Assembly (NCBI GenBank): GCA_965220365.1
Contig: OZ244823.1
Location: 1,054,001-1,118,000, forward strand
Reading direction: 5' to 3'
DNA length: 64,000 nt
Source: Bin80 sp965220365
GTDB taxonomy: Bacteria > Bacteroidota > Rhodothermia > Rhodothermales > Bin80
The position numbers and the translations under genes are program-made. The notes beneath the pieces were generated by a model. The model had not been told where the DNA came from and made no database searches. It saw only the letters and a program-made list of their open reading frames with translations. Below are positions 1-7,555 of this stretch, piece by piece; position 1 is the first letter of the stretch, and the number at the start of each line of letters is the position of its first letter.

Positions 1-624
1 AACACCATCTATGGAACTCAATTTCATGATACCCCGGATGTGAGCTGCCCACTTGTCTGCGACGCATCCAGTGATTTTTTGAGTCGTCCACTTGAGTTGA
101 ATCGCTATGGACTGATCTATGCAGGGGCGCAGAAAAATATTGGTCCCGCCGGAGTTACGATTGTATTGGTTCGAGATAGTTTCCTGGAGACTCGCAATGC
201 CGAGTTGCCAACGATGTTAGATTATGGTACGCATGCGGCTAAATGCTTCAATACGCCTCCGGTTTACGCAGTTTATATGGTCGAAAAGGTACTACGCTGG
301 CTGGAAGAACAGGGGGGGATTCCCGGGATCCAGGCGGTAAACCAGAAAAAAGCCACTGTTTTGTATGATGCAATAGGAGCCACCGGATTCTACCGGGGAA
401 CCGCGGAGAAAGAGTCTCGCTCCCATATGAATGTAACCTTTCGATTGGCAAAAGAAGAACTGGAACCGGTGTTTATCCAACAGGCTGCGGAGCATGGACT
501 GGTTGCACTCAAAGGACATCGGTCGGTTGGCGGAATCCGTGCCTCTATTTACAATGCATGTCCACTGGAATCGGTTGAAGTGTTGATTGATTTTATGGGG
601 GATTTTGAAAAGAAAAATGGATAG
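1..624 (+). CDS. serC: Phosphoserine aminotransferase, C-terminal part (5' end outside window)
   Basis: The frame is open from base 1, so the gene begins upstream of the window; the GTG at 40 is internal. The product would convert 3-phosphohydroxypyruvate and glutamate to phosphoserine in serine synthesis, and also serves pyridoxal phosphate synthesis in some bacteria. The motif DASSDFLSRP followed by GLIYAGAQKNIGPAG contains the lysine that binds PLP in this family. The C-terminal part, with GHRSVGGIRASIYNACP, is the usual substrate-phosphate and carboxylate-binding end of SerC. About 208 residues are visible of a usual 360. It lies 72 bases before the pnt operon on the same strand, with no metabolic link visible. 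Confidence 0.93.
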   Translation, partial: NTIYGTQFHDTPDVSCPLVCDASSDFLSRPLELNRYGLIYAGAQKNIGPAGVTIVLVRDSFLETRNAELPTMLDYGTHAAKCFNTPPVYAVYMVEKVLRWLEEQGGIPGIQAVNQKKATVLYDAIGATGFYRGTAEKESRSHMNVTFRLAKEELEPVFIQQAAEHGLVALKGHRSVGGIRASIYNACPLESVEVLIDFMGDFEKKNG

Positions 625-696
625 TCCGAGTTCAGTGACGCGGATCTCAAGGAATTCTACCTGATCGTTGTATATTCCCCCTGAATTATACGATTC

Positions 697-1824
697 ATGA
701 CCCTAGGAATAGTTCGCGCCTCAGCACCGGCAGAACAGCGAGTGGCGTTGGTGCCCAAAGTTTTGTCCTCTCTGTCCAAGAAGGGTTTGGAGATTCTGGT
801 AGAGTCCAAGGCCGGTGAAGGGGCTCAGGTTACCGATGACGAATTTCGTGAAGCAGGGGGGCGAATTGTATCCGGGCAGGAAGCATGGGAGTCGGATATT
901 ATTGCACTGGTGGGGCCGCCTTCCGAGGATGAGATGAACAGGTTGAAGGCGGGGGCAGTTGTCATCGGATTTCTCCAGCCGCTTGATACGCCTGAACGGA
1001 TGGCTCAGTTAGCCGATCGGGGGGTGACCGCGTTGGCGATGGAGCTTGTTCCCAGGATCTCGCGGGCACAGAAGATGGATGCACTCAGCGCAATGGCTTC
1101 TCTGGCAGGCTATAAGGCGACACTGATCGCCGCCAATTATCTCCCCAGATTTTTTCCCTTGTTAACGACGGCAGCGGGAACGGTTCGTCCTGCAAATGTA
1201 ACGATCCTGGGAGCTGGTGTGGCCGGGTTGCAGGCCATTGCGACCGCCCGCAGGCTTGGGGCCCGCGTATGGGGATATGATATTCGCGAAGCAGCCCGAG
1301 AAGAGGTCAAAAGCCTTGGCGCTCAGTTTATTGAATTAGACCTCGAAATCGAAGATATGCAGGATGAAGGCGGGTATGCCAAAGCATTGATGGATGCCAA
1401 GGCGAAGCAGCAGGTGGAACTGCTTGTCCCACATCTGGCCAAGTCGGATGTGGTCATTACGACGGCTTTGATTCCGGGGTGCAGGGCGCCAACCTTGGTG
1501 AGTCAGAAAGCAGTCGAAGCCATGAAGCCCGGTAGCGTGATCGTTGATCTGGCAGCGGCCAGCGGAGGAAATTGCACCCTGACGGTGGCAGATGAAGTGG
1601 TGGTCCACCATGGTGTTCAAATTATTGGCCATACGAATCTCCCATCCACTGTGCCGGCAGATGCTAGTTTTCTGTATGCACGTACAGTTTCTGCAATGAT
1701 CAGTGAATTCATTCAGGACGGGGTTTTTCAACCGGATTTTGAGGATGAAATCTTCAAATCTGCCTGTGTATGTCACGATGGACACATTGTGCATGAGCGC
1801 ATTCTCAGCATGATCAAATCATAA
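697..1824 (+). CDS. pntAA: Proton-translocating NAD(P) transhydrogenase, alpha subunit part 1 (NAD-binding domain I)
   Basis: This is the soluble NAD(H)-binding domain of the membrane transhydrogenase that uses the proton gradient to reduce NADP with NADH. The product is 375 residues, the usual size for the split alpha subunit found in Rhodospirillum-type enzymes. The N-terminus (MTLGIVRASAPAEQRVALVP) and the Rossmann stretch VTILGAGVAGLQAIATARRLG, which leads to GYDIREAAREE, are diagnostic of the alanine dehydrogenase/PNT family. The membrane part is encoded separately just downstream (4-base gap), so this is a three-gene pntAA-pntAB-pntB operon. The family assignment is firm. Confidence 0.95.
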   Translation: MTLGIVRASAPAEQRVALVPKVLSSLSKKGLEILVESKAGEGAQVTDDEFREAGGRIVSGQEAWESDIIALVGPPSEDEMNRLKAGAVVIGFLQPLDTPERMAQLADRGVTALAMELVPRISRAQKMDALSAMASLAGYKATLIAANYLPRFFPLLTTAAGTVRPANVTILGAGVAGLQAIATARRLGARVWGYDIREAAREEVKSLGAQFIELDLEIEDMQDEGGYAKALMDAKAKQQVELLVPHLAKSDVVITTALIPGCRAPTLVSQKAVEAMKPGSVIVDLAAASGGNCTLTVADEVVVHHGVQIIGHTNLPSTVPADASFLYARTVSAMISEFIQDGVFQPDFEDEIFKSACVCHDGHIVHERILSMIKS

Positions 1825-1828
1825 GTTC

Positions 1829-2104
1829 ATGACTCCATACTCGCTCTTTGTATTGGCCATGTTTATTGGCCGCGAGATATTGAGCAAGGTCCCCCAGACC
1901 TTGCATACCCCTCTGATGTCCGGCTCCAATGCCATCAGCGGAATCACCATCGTTGGGGCATTGATATCAGCGGGGATGGTCGGAGGGCAATGGGCAAAAT
2001 GGATTGGTGTTGCTGCCCTGATTGCGGCGACCATTAATGTAGTAGGAGGCTTTATGGTGACGGGTCGGATGCTGCGGATGTTCAAGAAGAAACCCACTGA
2101 ATAA
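1829..2104 (+). CDS. pntAB: NAD(P) transhydrogenase, alpha subunit part 2 (membrane domain)
   Basis: A 91-residue hydrophobic protein with about three membrane segments. It carries the family stretch HTPLMSGSNAISGI, which forms part of the proton channel domain II in split transhydrogenases. It sits between pntAA and pntB, and its TAA stop shares one base with the ATG of pntB (TAATG), so translation of the two is probably coupled. It ends in a short basic tail. It is at the short end of the family but has the full core. Confidence 0.93.
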   Translation: MTPYSLFVLAMFIGREILSKVPQTLHTPLMSGSNAISGITIVGALISAGMVGGQWAKWIGVAALIAATINVVGGFMVTGRMLRMFKKKPTE

Positions 2105-3495
2105 TGCTGCCTCCAGGACTCGTTAATGGGATCTATCTTCTCTCCGCAATCCTGTTTATCGTGGGGTTGAAAAGACTGCAGTCCCCTGCCACAGCACTGG
2201 CTGGGAACCGGGCTGCAGCACTGGGAATGCTGCTTGCAATAACTGTCACGCTCTTTTCCCAGGAAATTCTCACACCTATAGAGATGATTGCCGGTCTTGT
2301 GATTGGAGGGTTGATAGGTGGAGTGATGGCAAAGCGCGTCCAAATGACGGCAATGCCTGAATTGGTGGCCATGTTTAACGGGTCGGGTGGATTGGCCTCA
2401 GCGCTTGTAGCAGGGGCGGAAATCGTCCAGATGGCCCTAAGCCAGAACAGGGAAATTGAAATCATTCCCATTGCATATCTAAGTGTCCTGATAGGAATGG
2501 TCACGCTTTCTGGAAGCCTCATAGCTTTCCTGAAGCTCAGCGGCAAGATGACTGGAAATCCGGTGGAGTTTCCGGGCCGATACGTGGTTCTGGTGATCTT
2601 TCTGGCTTTGATCATTGCCTCCATCGTATGGATATTTGTTGGTGGAGAGCTCATTGTATGTCTTTTGATTGTTGCCGCTTTATCCCTGATCTTCGGAATT
2701 CTGATTGTCCTCCCCATTGGCGGTGCAGATATGCCCGTCATTGTAGCATTTTTGAATGCGCTCTCTGGATTGGCTGCGGCAGCCACTGGGTTCGTATTGT
2801 CAAACACCGTTCTAATCATCAGCGGTGCACTGGTTGGGGCTTCGGGGATCATGTTGACCAATACCATGTGTGTTGCCATGAATCGGAAATTCTGGCAAGT
2901 CATGGTTGGAGGTTTTGGGGGCGACTCTGATGAGGATGGAGCAGGAAAATTGGCGGATGGACGCACCATTACATCTACGACACCGGATGACACGGCAATC
3001 ATGCTCAGTTATGCGCGGAAAGTCATTATTGTGCCGGGTTACGGGTTAGCGGTTGCGCAAGCTCAGCACCAGGTACGGGAATTAGCGGATGTATTACAGG
3101 CGCAAGGTGTAGAAGTCAAATATGCAGTTCATCCTGTGGCCGGGCGGATGCCGGGACATATGAATGTCCTTTTAGCGGAAGCCAATGTCCCCTATGACTC
3201 GCTGTTTGAGATGGATGAGATTAATCACGAATTTGAGTCAACCGATGTAGCGCTTGTGATCGGGGCCAATGATGTGGTGAATCCCGCTGCCCGTCATGAC
3301 CGGTCAAGTCCAATCTATGGGATGCCAATCCTGAATGTTGATCAGGCAGAAACCGTCGTATTTCTGAAGCGAAGCATGCGGCCGGGATACTCTGGGGTCC
3401 CCAACCTGCTCTTCTTTGAGCCGAATACGCGAATGCTTTTTGGGGATGCAAAGGATTCGGTGACGGAGTTGATTACTGAAGTCAAGGCAGTTTGA
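2104..3495 (+). CDS. pntB: NAD(P) transhydrogenase, beta subunit
   Basis: A 463-residue membrane protein. The first 260 or so residues form roughly eight membrane helices. The C-terminal 180 residues are the NADP(H)-binding domain III, with VIIVPGYGLAVAQAQH, HPVAGRMPGHMNVLLAEA and GANDVVNPAA, all hallmark PntB motifs. Together with the two alpha polypeptides it would form a complete transhydrogenase supplying NADPH. The last four bases overlap the TTG start assigned to the thioesterase, so the operon probably extends into that gene. Confidence 0.96.
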   Translation: MLPPGLVNGIYLLSAILFIVGLKRLQSPATALAGNRAAALGMLLAITVTLFSQEILTPIEMIAGLVIGGLIGGVMAKRVQMTAMPELVAMFNGSGGLASALVAGAEIVQMALSQNREIEIIPIAYLSVLIGMVTLSGSLIAFLKLSGKMTGNPVEFPGRYVVLVIFLALIIASIVWIFVGGELIVCLLIVAALSLIFGILIVLPIGGADMPVIVAFLNALSGLAAAATGFVLSNTVLIISGALVGASGIMLTNTMCVAMNRKFWQVMVGGFGGDSDEDGAGKLADGRTITSTTPDDTAIMLSYARKVIIVPGYGLAVAQAQHQVRELADVLQAQGVEVKYAVHPVAGRMPGHMNVLLAEANVPYDSLFEMDEINHEFESTDVALVIGANDVVNPAARHDRSSPIYGMPILNVDQAETVVFLKRSMRPGYSGVPNLLFFEPNTRMLFGDAKDSVTELITEVKAV

Positions 3496-3959
3496 GGGTG
3501 AACAAGCAGCCAAACAGCAATAATTGTTTTGTGTGTGGTCGCAATAACCCCCACGGCCTTTACATGTCCTTCTATGACAATGGAGAGGATGAGGTGGAGT
3601 CACATTATCGTGTCCCCCGATCCTTTGAAGGATATCCAGGTATTGTTCATGGAGGGGTGCAGGCAGCGATTCTGGATGAGATCATCGGGCGCGTATCGTT
3701 GATCGAAGATTTCCATGCATTCATGATGTCGGTCCGGCTTGATGTAAAGTATCGGAATCCGGTCCCCGTTGAAGTGCCGCTTCACATTGTTGCCAAGCGA
3801 GAGGTTATACGTGATCGTTACGCCAGAGCGGTGGGGAAAATTTATTTGCCAGACGGAACATTGGGATCCGAAGCGTCCATTAAACTGGTTCGCCTTCCAG
3901 AAGAAATTCGTACGGGTGTAGATATTTCTCAAGAGCTGGGTTGGCGCGTGGATCCATGA
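3492..3959 (+). CDS. Hotdog-fold thioesterase (PaaI/4HBT superfamily)
   Basis: A 155-residue hotdog-fold protein. The motif GYPGIVHGGVQAAILDEIIGR is the conserved helix and loop of the 4HBT/PaaI thioesterase group, where HGG and the acidic residue (D/E) are catalytic. The N-terminus contains CFVCGRNNPHGL, common in uncharacterised single-domain members. The start is TTG at 3492, overlapping the pntB stop by four bases; GTG at 3498 is equally possible. Presumably it hydrolyses an acyl-CoA; the substrate cannot be read from the sequence. It is the last gene before a convergent neighbour. Confidence 0.8.
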   Translation: MRVNKQPNSNNCFVCGRNNPHGLYMSFYDNGEDEVESHYRVPRSFEGYPGIVHGGVQAAILDEIIGRVSLIEDFHAFMMSVRLDVKYRNPVPVEVPLHIVAKREVIRDRYARAVGKIYLPDGTLGSEASIKLVRLPEEIRTGVDISQELGWRVDP

Positions 3960-3968
3960 GGCATTTGC

Positions 3969-3992
3969 AGGTCCGTTTTTCATTCGGGACCT
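3969..3992. terminator. Weak hairpin between convergent genes
   Basis: AGGTCC at 3969-3974 pairs with GGACCT at 3987-3992 around a T-rich loop. It lies in the 101-base gap between the thioesterase and tesA stop codons. A four-base T run follows on the plus strand. It could serve both converging transcripts, but the stem is only six pairs. Confidence 0.3.
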
Positions 3993-4060
3993 CAATTTTC
4001 TCGTGATCTGGCCACCAACTGGGTATTGCGGTTGACAGTAGCCTGTCACGAGTGTGCCAG

Positions 4061-4732
4061 TTAAGGGGAAATGTATTTCTGAAGCAATGGAGTCAGAGCC
4101 GACCAAACGTTATCAGCTAATCTTCGCTGTCCGGCGGCATTGGGGTGAATCCCATCGGATTGGTTCAGTTCGGTGACACCGCCGACTCCTTCCAGAAGGA
4201 AGGGGAGCAGTTCGGTATCCATTTCGTCTGCTACAGAAGGGAAGACGTCCCTGAATTCTTCCTGAAAGATCGGACCTAAGTTGGGAGGGACCTGCATTCC
4301 AGCAATCAGAATACTCACGTCAGGATTAGCCTCTCTGGTCTGATGAATGATCTGTGTCAGGTTGCTTTTTGTCATCGCTGGTGGGAGCCCCCGCAGACCA
4401 TCATTTGCCCCCAGGGCAACAACCAGGATGTCGGGTGGATCTTCCAGTTGCCAGGCGAGCCGTCTCAATCCCCCGGCAGACGTATCTCCACTCACACCGG
4501 CATTGATGATGGTTACGGGCCATTTTAATGAGTCTGTGCGTGCCTGTAAGAGAGCAGGGTAGGCCTCTTCTGGGAGAAGTCCATAGCCGACTGTCAGGCT
4601 GTTTCCCAAAAAAAGTACACGAATTGGGGTACCCTCAAGGTTTTGCGCAACCACTGGCCGTACCGGTAATAGAACACACAAGCACATAACCGTGTATAGG
4701 GCGATGCTAATCTGAGCAAAACGGGTCAACAC
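4061..4732 (-). CDS. tesA: Arylesterase / lysophospholipase, GDSL (SGNH) family
   Basis: A 223-residue SGNH hydrolase with an N-terminal signal peptide (hydrophobic to about residue 29, ending PVVAQ), so it is probably exported. The four SGNH blocks are present. Block I is FLGNSLTVGYGL with the catalytic serine, block II is the glycine in GVSGDTSAGG, block III is the asparagine in LGANDGL, and block V is the Asp-His pair in DGIHPNAAGQ. In E. coli tesA is divergent from the ybbA-ybbP ABC operon. The same head-to-head arrangement is seen here with only 13 bases between the start codons, so both promoters must lie inside the neighbouring reading frames. Confidence 0.92.
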   Translation of the reverse strand: MLTRFAQISIALYTVMCLCVLLPVRPVVAQNLEGTPIRVLFLGNSLTVGYGLLPEEAYPALLQARTDSLKWPVTIINAGVSGDTSAGGLRRLAWQLEDPPDILVVALGANDGLRGLPPAMTKSNLTQIIHQTREANPDVSILIAGMQVPPNLGPIFQEEFRDVFPSVADEMDTELLPFLLEGVGGVTELNQSDGIHPNAAGQRRLADNVWSALTPLLQKYISP

Positions 4733-4745
4733 TCTAAAAAATTGA

Positions 4746-4946
4746 ATGCTTGAGGTTACAGAGCTTACGAAAACATATCAAAGTGGGTCCCGCTTACTGA
4801 CCGTTCTGGATAATATTACGTTTTCCCTCGGTGCTGGTGAGGTCTGTGCAGTCGTGGGTCCTTCCGGCAGTGGGAAGACGACCCTGTTGGGGTTGTGTGC
4901 CGGGCTGGATTCACCGACCTCGGGAGTCGTAAAGCTGGCAGGTAAT
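4746..4946 (+). pseudogene. ybbA: 5' fragment of ybbA (ABC transporter ATPase), cut off by IS insertion
   Basis: The fragment encodes the native N-terminus MLEVTELTKTYQSG and the Walker A loop GPSGSGKTT. It breaks off after residue 67, where the inverted repeat of the IS begins. The reading frame continues into IS sequence until 5234, but that part is chimeric and meaningless. Positions 4770-4946 are repeated exactly at 6884-7060, where they form part of the complete downstream copy. Joining 4746-4946 to 7061-7555 restores a 231-residue ATPase, which was presumably the gene before insertion. Confidence 0.9.
4770..4946 (+). repeat. 177-bp direct repeat flanking the IS, left copy (long target duplication)
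   Basis: This 177-base stretch of ybbA coding sequence is identical by eye to 6884-7060 and abuts the left inverted repeat of the IS. Target duplications of IS elements are normally 2-14 bp. The IS1634 group (IS1634, IS1549) is known for unusual, variable duplications reaching several hundred bases. The length is exactly 59 codons. Confidence 0.92.
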
Positions 4947-4961
4947 CCTGACTTCGACGGT
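4947..4961 (+). repeat. IS left terminal inverted repeat
   Basis: CCTGACTTCGACGGT, perfect inverted match to 6869-6883. It defines the outer left edge of the IS next to the ybbA fragment. Confidence 0.92.
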
Positions 4962-5098
4962 TTGGGCCGTATTTATTCGCAAGAAACCCTATTTCCGTGT
5001 GCTGTGGGCGATTTTTTTCTTTGGCCCGTTTGTAGTGTTCAGTTTTTTGTTTTTATCATGTTTTTCCCGTATTTTGTGACTTCACAAACATCCGATCT

Positions 5099-6757
5099 AT
5101 GTGGGTCCGAAAACTCAAACGTAAAACAACCAAAAACATCGCCGTCCAGATTGTGCAGAACTATCGCAATAAGAAGGGCGAATCACGCATTCGTATCATC
5201 CAGCATATGGGCAGTGTCCGACCGGATGCCGTAGCGCCCCTGGTCAAGCTGGCCGAGCTGGAGTTGGCGAAACTCCAGGAAGCGCGAAAACCTTCTTTGT
5301 TTCCGCCCGAATCCTATGCGGAGGAAGTCGTTGCCGCCCGGACTCACCCCCCGGATACGGGTCCTCTGGTGATTGAAGATGCCCGCAAGCTGGAAGAACT
5401 TCGTCGGCTGTGTCTGGGGTTTCATGAAGCCGTTGGCACGCTGTATGATCAGATGGGATTTGCGCGTGTGTTTGATTCGCGTCAGGCGATGTCGCGCCGA
5501 TTGTTCAAACAGGCCGTGCTGCTGCGTCTGGCTGCACCGGGGGATAGTAAACTGGCTCATTCCCGACAGATGTCGAAGGAGGTCGGCGTGAACGTACCCG
5601 TGGAAAAGTTTTGCCGAATGATGGACACGGTGACCGATGCGCGGATTGACCAATTAAAACAGATGGTCTCCGACGAAACCATGGGCATGGTCGGAGGCAA
5701 ATTCAAGGTTTTGTTTTTTGATGTCACCACGCTCAGTTTTGCCAGTGAGAACGACGATGAGATTCGCAAAAAAGGGTTCAGCAAGGATGGAAAGCCTCAT
5801 CGGGTGCAGGTTGTTCTGGCCCTGGTGCAGACCCAGGAGGGACTTCCGGTCACCTATGAACTCTTTCCTGGAAATACGACCGATGTAACGACCCTGGAAC
5901 CGGCCTTGAACGAGCTCAAAACGCGCTTTGACTTGGAGCAGATCATTGTCGTTGCCGATTCGGGCCTGTTGAGCAAAAAGAATCTGGCGTTGTTACAAAG
6001 CATGGGGTGTGACTATATCGTGGCGGCCCGTCTGCGATCGATGAACCAGGTAGACACCAAGGCGGTGACCCAATCGCAATCCTGGACCACGCTTTCCTCG
6101 GGTCGGAAGGTGACCGAACACACCTTGACAGGTCGCCGTCTGATCTTACGATACTGCCCAAAGAAAGCGACCAAGGATGCGCACGCGCGACAGAAGGCGA
6201 TCGAGAAGGTCAAAAAACGGCTTGCCCAGGGCGTCAAGGGACACGGGCGCAGCGGTCGTTTTTTGAAAGTAGATCAGGATAGCGTCCGGTTGGATGAGGC
6301 GGCAATTGAACACGACAAGAAATTTGATGGGCTTCACGGAGTCTGGACGAGCATGGAAGATCTGCCCCCCGCACAGGTCTACCAGCATTATGGCGAACTC
6401 TGGCGAATTGAAGAAGGCTTTCGGGTCCTGAAACACACCATGGCTATTCGCCCCATCTTTCACTGGGTCGAGCGGCGGGTTCGTGCCCACATCGCCATCT
6501 GCTTTGTTGCCTTTGCACTGCTTCGGATTCTGCGTCACCGATATAATGCGAGGTTTGGGACAAAGCAGCGATTGAGTGAAGGACAGATTTTAGCCGAACT
6601 GGGCAATGTCGAGGCATCGGTCATCTGTGATCGGGGCAATAACGCCGAATATCTTCTCCCCTCAAAGGCCACCCGAGAGGGAATTCGGCTCTATCAGGTC
6701 GTCAACCAAACCCTGCAGCGCCAAACGGTGCTGTTCAAGCAAGGAACAACCTCCTGA
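5099..6757 (+). CDS. IS1634-family DDE transposase
   Basis: A 552-residue transposase. The RNase H-like catalytic core is visible: the first Asp in FFDVTTLSF (near residue 208), the second in VVADSGLLS (near 287), and the Glu in WRIEEGFRVLK (near 438). The stretch KKGFSKDGKPHRVQVVLAL followed by YELFPGNTTD is typical of the IS1634/IS1549 branch of the former IS4 group. No frameshift or internal stop is seen and both IS ends are intact, so the element looks recently active. It lies inside a ybbA gene and reads in the same direction. It is only distantly similar to the other IS1634-type transposase at 16081-17808. Confidence 0.93.
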   Translation: MWVRKLKRKTTKNIAVQIVQNYRNKKGESRIRIIQHMGSVRPDAVAPLVKLAELELAKLQEARKPSLFPPESYAEEVVAARTHPPDTGPLVIEDARKLEELRRLCLGFHEAVGTLYDQMGFARVFDSRQAMSRRLFKQAVLLRLAAPGDSKLAHSRQMSKEVGVNVPVEKFCRMMDTVTDARIDQLKQMVSDETMGMVGGKFKVLFFDVTTLSFASENDDEIRKKGFSKDGKPHRVQVVLALVQTQEGLPVTYELFPGNTTDVTTLEPALNELKTRFDLEQIIVVADSGLLSKKNLALLQSMGCDYIVAARLRSMNQVDTKAVTQSQSWTTLSSGRKVTEHTLTGRRLILRYCPKKATKDAHARQKAIEKVKKRLAQGVKGHGRSGRFLKVDQDSVRLDEAAIEHDKKFDGLHGVWTSMEDLPPAQVYQHYGELWRIEEGFRVLKHTMAIRPIFHWVERRVRAHIAICFVAFALLRILRHRYNARFGTKQRLSEGQILAELGNVEASVICDRGNNAEYLLPSKATREGIRLYQVVNQTLQRQTVLFKQGTTS

Positions 6758-6856
6758 ACACGATCCTCCAGTCGGGGGGATTCATGGAAGGCTCAACCCC
6801 TCAGAAGGGGCACATGTAGTGTTCACTTTTCCCAAAAATCCCACTCCAGTGCCCCT

Positions 6857-7555
6857 GTGCCAGAGGTGACCGTCGAAGTCAGGAAAACATATCAAAGTGG
6901 GTCCCGCTTACTGACCGTTCTGGATAATATTACGTTTTCCCTCGGTGCTGGTGAGGTCTGTGCAGTCGTGGGTCCTTCCGGCAGTGGGAAGACGACCCTG
7001 TTGGGGTTGTGTGCCGGGCTGGATTCACCGACCTCGGGAGTCGTAAAGCTGGCAGGTAATGACCTTGGGAACTGTTCCGAAGGGGAGCGGGCGGAAATTC
7101 GACGCAATTTTGTTGGCTTCGTTTTTCAGACGTTCAAACTGATTTCCACCCTGACTGCGCTACAGAATGTAATGGTCCCTCTGGAACTCAGTGGGAAAGG
7201 GAGTGCTCGTAAGCGTGCACTGGAGTTGCTTACAGAGGTTGGACTCAAGGGACGTGCACATCATTATCCCGTTCAAATGAGTGGGGGAGAGCAGCAGCGG
7301 GTTGGCCTCGCAAGAGCATTCATTAATCGTCCAGCCATTCTTTTTGCGGATGAGCCAACGGGCAACCTGGATACGGCCACGGGCAACAGAATTGAAGAAC
7401 TGCTTCTTGATCTGAATCGCACCGCAGGTACGGCTTTGGTTGTGGTGACGCACGACCTGAAATTTGCCCAGTCATGTCACCGGATTCTTGAACTTCAAGC
7501 CGGCCGGGTTGCCTGGGATTATCAAGCCACAGAAGGAGTGCGTGCAGTGGCATGA
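6857..7555 (+). CDS. ybbA: ABC transporter ATP-binding protein, YbbA/LolD type, with IS-derived N-terminus
   Basis: A 232-residue ATPase of the MacB/LolD class. Walker A is GPSGSGKTT, the signature is MSGGEQQRVGLARAF, Walker B is ILFADEPTGNLD, and the switch His is in VVVTHD. The first ten residues come from the right end of the IS (GTG start at 6857, VPEVTVEVRKTYQ). They replace the native MLEVTELTKTYQ in the same frame, so the fold is probably kept. The native start and promoter are stranded upstream of the IS, so expression would need an IS-borne or readthrough promoter. No clear ribosome-binding site precedes 6857. The stop overlaps the start of the permease gene by four bases (ATGA). Confidence 0.85.
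   Translation: MPEVTVEVRKTYQSGSRLLTVLDNITFSLGAGEVCAVVGPSGSGKTTLLGLCAGLDSPTSGVVKLAGNDLGNCSEGERAEIRRNFVGFVFQTFKLISTLTALQNVMVPLELSGKGSARKRALELLTEVGLKGRAHHYPVQMSGGEQQRVGLARAFINRPAILFADEPTGNLDTATGNRIEELLLDLNRTAGTALVVVTHDLKFAQSCHRILELQAGRVAWDYQATEGVRAVA
6869..6883 (-). repeat. IS right terminal inverted repeat
   Basis: Complement of the left end. It also encodes residues of the rebuilt ybbA N-terminus, because the frame from GTG 6857 reads VPEVTVEVRKTYQ across it. Confidence 0.92.
6884..7060 (+). repeat. 177-bp direct repeat flanking the IS, right copy
   Basis: Identical by eye to 4770-4946. It supplies the Walker A region of the downstream ybbA copy, so the gene body 3' of the IS is complete apart from its first ten or so residues. 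Confidence 0.92.

Larger units (their letters stand above)
4947..6883 (+). mobile_element. IS1634-family insertion sequence, about 1.94 kb, complete
   Basis: The element is bounded by a perfect 15-bp terminal inverted repeat, CCTGACTTCGACGGT at 4947-4961 and its complement at 6869-6883. It contains one transposase gene (5099-6757). It is flanked by a 177-bp duplication of ybbA sequence (4770-4946 and 6884-7060). The base at 6883 could be counted to the IR or to the repeat, so the duplication is 177 or 178 bp. The right end carries an open frame from GTG 6857 that runs into the duplicated ybbA segment. Confidence 0.93.

Noticed and set aside
4746..5234. Open frame of 162 residues starting at the native ybbA start
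   Set aside because: After residue 67 it runs through the left end of the IS; the tail is not a real protein. Only 4746-4946 is ybbA.
4770..7060. The 177-bp repeat as a tandem gene duplication rather than a target duplication
   Set aside because: It abuts both inverted repeats of an intact IS exactly, which fits insertion with a long duplication and not an unrelated duplication.
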